Shown here: in pieces, positions 62,877 through 64,000 of the stretch
Layout: every line of letters begins with the position of its first letter
How positions within the stretch are numbered: the first letter of the stretch is position 1
From: JAXMBN01 sp046349875
Lineage (GTDB): Bacteria; Planctomycetota; Planctomycetia; Pirellulales; Pirellulaceae
NCBI GenBank assembly: GCA_046349875.1
Contig: JAXMBN010000018.1
Coordinates: 1 to 64,000 of the forward strand
Direction of reading: 5' to 3'
Length of the DNA stretch: 64,000 nt
Translations under genes and position numbers: made by a program
The notes under the pieces: model-generated
The model's input: the letters and a program-made list of their open reading frames with translations, nothing else
What the model was told of the DNA's origin: nothing
The model's database searches: none

Positions 62877-64000
62877 ATGTCCCGCCTTGCCTTGGCTTGC
62901 ATCCTTCTGCTCGCTGGCTTCGAATCGCCGCTTCTCGCAAGCGATGCCGTTTCGTTTGAACGAACCATTCGACCCATACTCAAGCAGCACTGTTGGCATT
63001 GCCATGGGGAAGAAGCCAAGTTGGAAGGGGGCCTCGATACACGGCTCGCACGGTCGCTTCGAATGGGAGGCGAATCTGGCCCGGCTTTGCAACCCGGCAA
63101 TCATGCTGCGAGCCTTTTGATTGAAAAGATCGAATCGGGTGAAATGCCTCCTGGAGAGAAAAAGGTTTCACCAACCCAATTGGAAGCTCTAAAACTCTGG
63201 ATCGATCAGGGAGCAGAGGTTCAAGGAAATGAACCCGAGTCATTGCCAGTGGGTGAAGTCATTCTTCAAAGCGATCGCGATCACTGGGCCTTTCGACCTA
63301 TCGCGAGGGCTCCCTATCCCGAGACAGAGCATCAAGCCCGATGGAAGACGGGCATCGATCCATTTCTATTGTCGAAACTGGAAACGCGAGGACTTCATTA
63401 TGGCCCCGAGGCGTCTCGCGCGATGCTGGTGCGACGGGTCTTTATGGATCTTATCGGTTTGCCACCAAGACCTGACGAACTAGAGGATGCCCTTACCGAT
63501 GAATCTCCTGATTGGTATGAACAACTGATCGATCGCCTATTGAGTTCGCCAGCCTACGGCGAACGTTGGGGACGACATTGGCTCGATATCGCGGGCTATG
63601 CCGATAGCAATGGCTACACCGAAAAGGATTCGGTTCGCAAATGGGCATGGCGCTATCGTGACTATGTGATACAGAGTCTCAACAACGACAAGCCATGGAA
63701 CCAGTTCATCATCGAACAGTTGGCCGGCGATGAACTCATCGAATCCTCGCACGACAATCTCTCGCCCGAGCAAGCAGACAAGTTGATTGCGACTGGGTTC
63801 TTGCGCATGGTGCCTGATGGTACGGGGGATGGAGGTGTCGATATGGCGCTGGCATGCAATGAAGTGGTCGCCGAAAACATCAAAGTCGTATCCAGTTCCC
63901 TGCTTGGCTTAACGGTTGGATGCGCACAATGCCACTCGCATCGCTACGATCCGATATCGCAAGCGGACTACTATCGCTTTCGCGCTATCTTTGAACCCGC
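62877..64000 (+). CDS. PSCyt1-DUF1549 protein, 3'-partial
   Basis: The frame is open to the window end. The ATG at 62877 opens a signal peptide (MSRLALACILLLAGFESPLL); in-frame ATGs at 62838 and 62844 are alternatives. The PSCyt1 module has the heme site C-W-H-C-H and MPPGEKKVSP. A DUF1549 domain follows, with RRVFMDLIGLPPRPDE, WGRHWLDIAGYADSNGYTE and CAQCHSHRYDPIS. The DUF1553 part must lie beyond the window. It begins 150 bases after the corrected end of the sulfatase-esterase, so it may be in the same transcription unit. Confidence 0.9.
   Translation, partial: MSRLALACILLLAGFESPLLASDAVSFERTIRPILKQHCWHCHGEEAKLEGGLDTRLARSLRMGGESGPALQPGNHAASLLIEKIESGEMPPGEKKVSPTQLEALKLWIDQGAEVQGNEPESLPVGEVILQSDRDHWAFRPIARAPYPETEHQARWKTGIDPFLLSKLETRGLHYGPEASRAMLVRRVFMDLIGLPPRPDELEDALTDESPDWYEQLIDRLLSSPAYGERWGRHWLDIAGYADSNGYTEKDSVRKWAWRYRDYVIQSLNNDKPWNQFIIEQLAGDELIESSHDNLSPEQADKLIATGFLRMVPDGTGDGGVDMALACNEVVAENIKVVSSSLLGLTVGCAQCHSHRYDPISQADYYRFRAIFEP

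Noticed and set aside
1..64000. CRISPR arrays, tRNA, rRNA, prophage or integron
   Set aside because: No regularly spaced repeats, no cloverleaf or rRNA blocks, no phage structural genes or integrase were found while reading.

Overview
The window looks like chromosomal DNA of a planctomycete, most likely the Pirellula/Rhodopirellula side of the phylum. The main evidence is the density of families that are hallmarks of that group. There are four and a half DUF1549/DUF1553 proteins, most with planctomycete-type cytochrome c (PSCyt) modules, and three DUF1501 proteins with Tat-like N-termini. There are also three sulfatase genes (four sulfatase domains), a PPC-domain secreted protein, a DUF5117-type metalloprotease, a Hanks-type kinase fused to a periplasmic domain, and a decayed REP-associated tyrosine transposase (RAYT) with its REP repeats. 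Genes are often weakly Shine-Dalgarno led and long. No rRNA, tRNA, CRISPR or prophage was seen.

Layout. Bases 1-9.07 kb: a co-directional envelope cluster (large DUF4175-like membrane protein, two small exported proteins, a prenyltransferase-fold protein, and a multi-barrel protein whose thioredoxin tail is frameshifted). 9.1-12.1 kb: a two-domain sulfatase on the minus strand. 12.2-13.9 kb: a decayed RAYT flanked by inverted REP pairs, inserted at the stop codon of a small YjfB-like gene. 14.1-16.0 kb: a heparan-sulfatase-like enzyme. 16.1-25.4 kb: housekeeping and scattered genes (exported and cytosolic cyclophilins, a metzincin, PIG-L deacetylase, TspO, fasciclin, malate dehydrogenase, an alpha/beta hydrolase lacking the nucleophile Ser). 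25.6-36.3 kb: two consecutive DUF1549-DUF1501 modules, with a broken WD40 gene between them. 36.4-40.4 kb: an M20 peptidase, then two secreted proteins, one a glycosidase-like TIM barrel. 40.4-44.7 kb: a third DUF1549-DUF1501 pair on the minus strand. 44.9-45.2 kb: a second REP family. 45.2-50.5 kb: a TolC/HlyD/ABC exporter operon whose ABC protein has lost nearly all ATPase motifs. 50.6-57.9 kb: a DUF3365-type cytochrome, a PQQ dehydrogenase, a two-TM protein, gamma-glutamyltransferase and a flippase. 58.0-64.0 kb: a kinase-TAXI receptor fusion, a sulfatase-esterase fusion, and the start of a fourth PSCyt1-DUF1549 protein.

How the genes may work together. Secreted sulfatases, the esterase tail, the glycosidase-like protein and the PSCyt/DUF1549/DUF1501 pairs fit surface processing of sulfated, acetylated polysaccharides, a lifestyle known for this group. 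The substrate links are inference.

Sequence quality. In four patches (8.73-8.93, 29.1-30.1, 30.58-30.83 and near 62.11 kb) genes are broken almost only by one-base changes in short homopolymers, and correcting them restores canonical motifs. I read these as probable assembly or sequencing errors rather than decay. The RAYT, by contrast, carries substitutions in its conserved blocks and looks truly dead.
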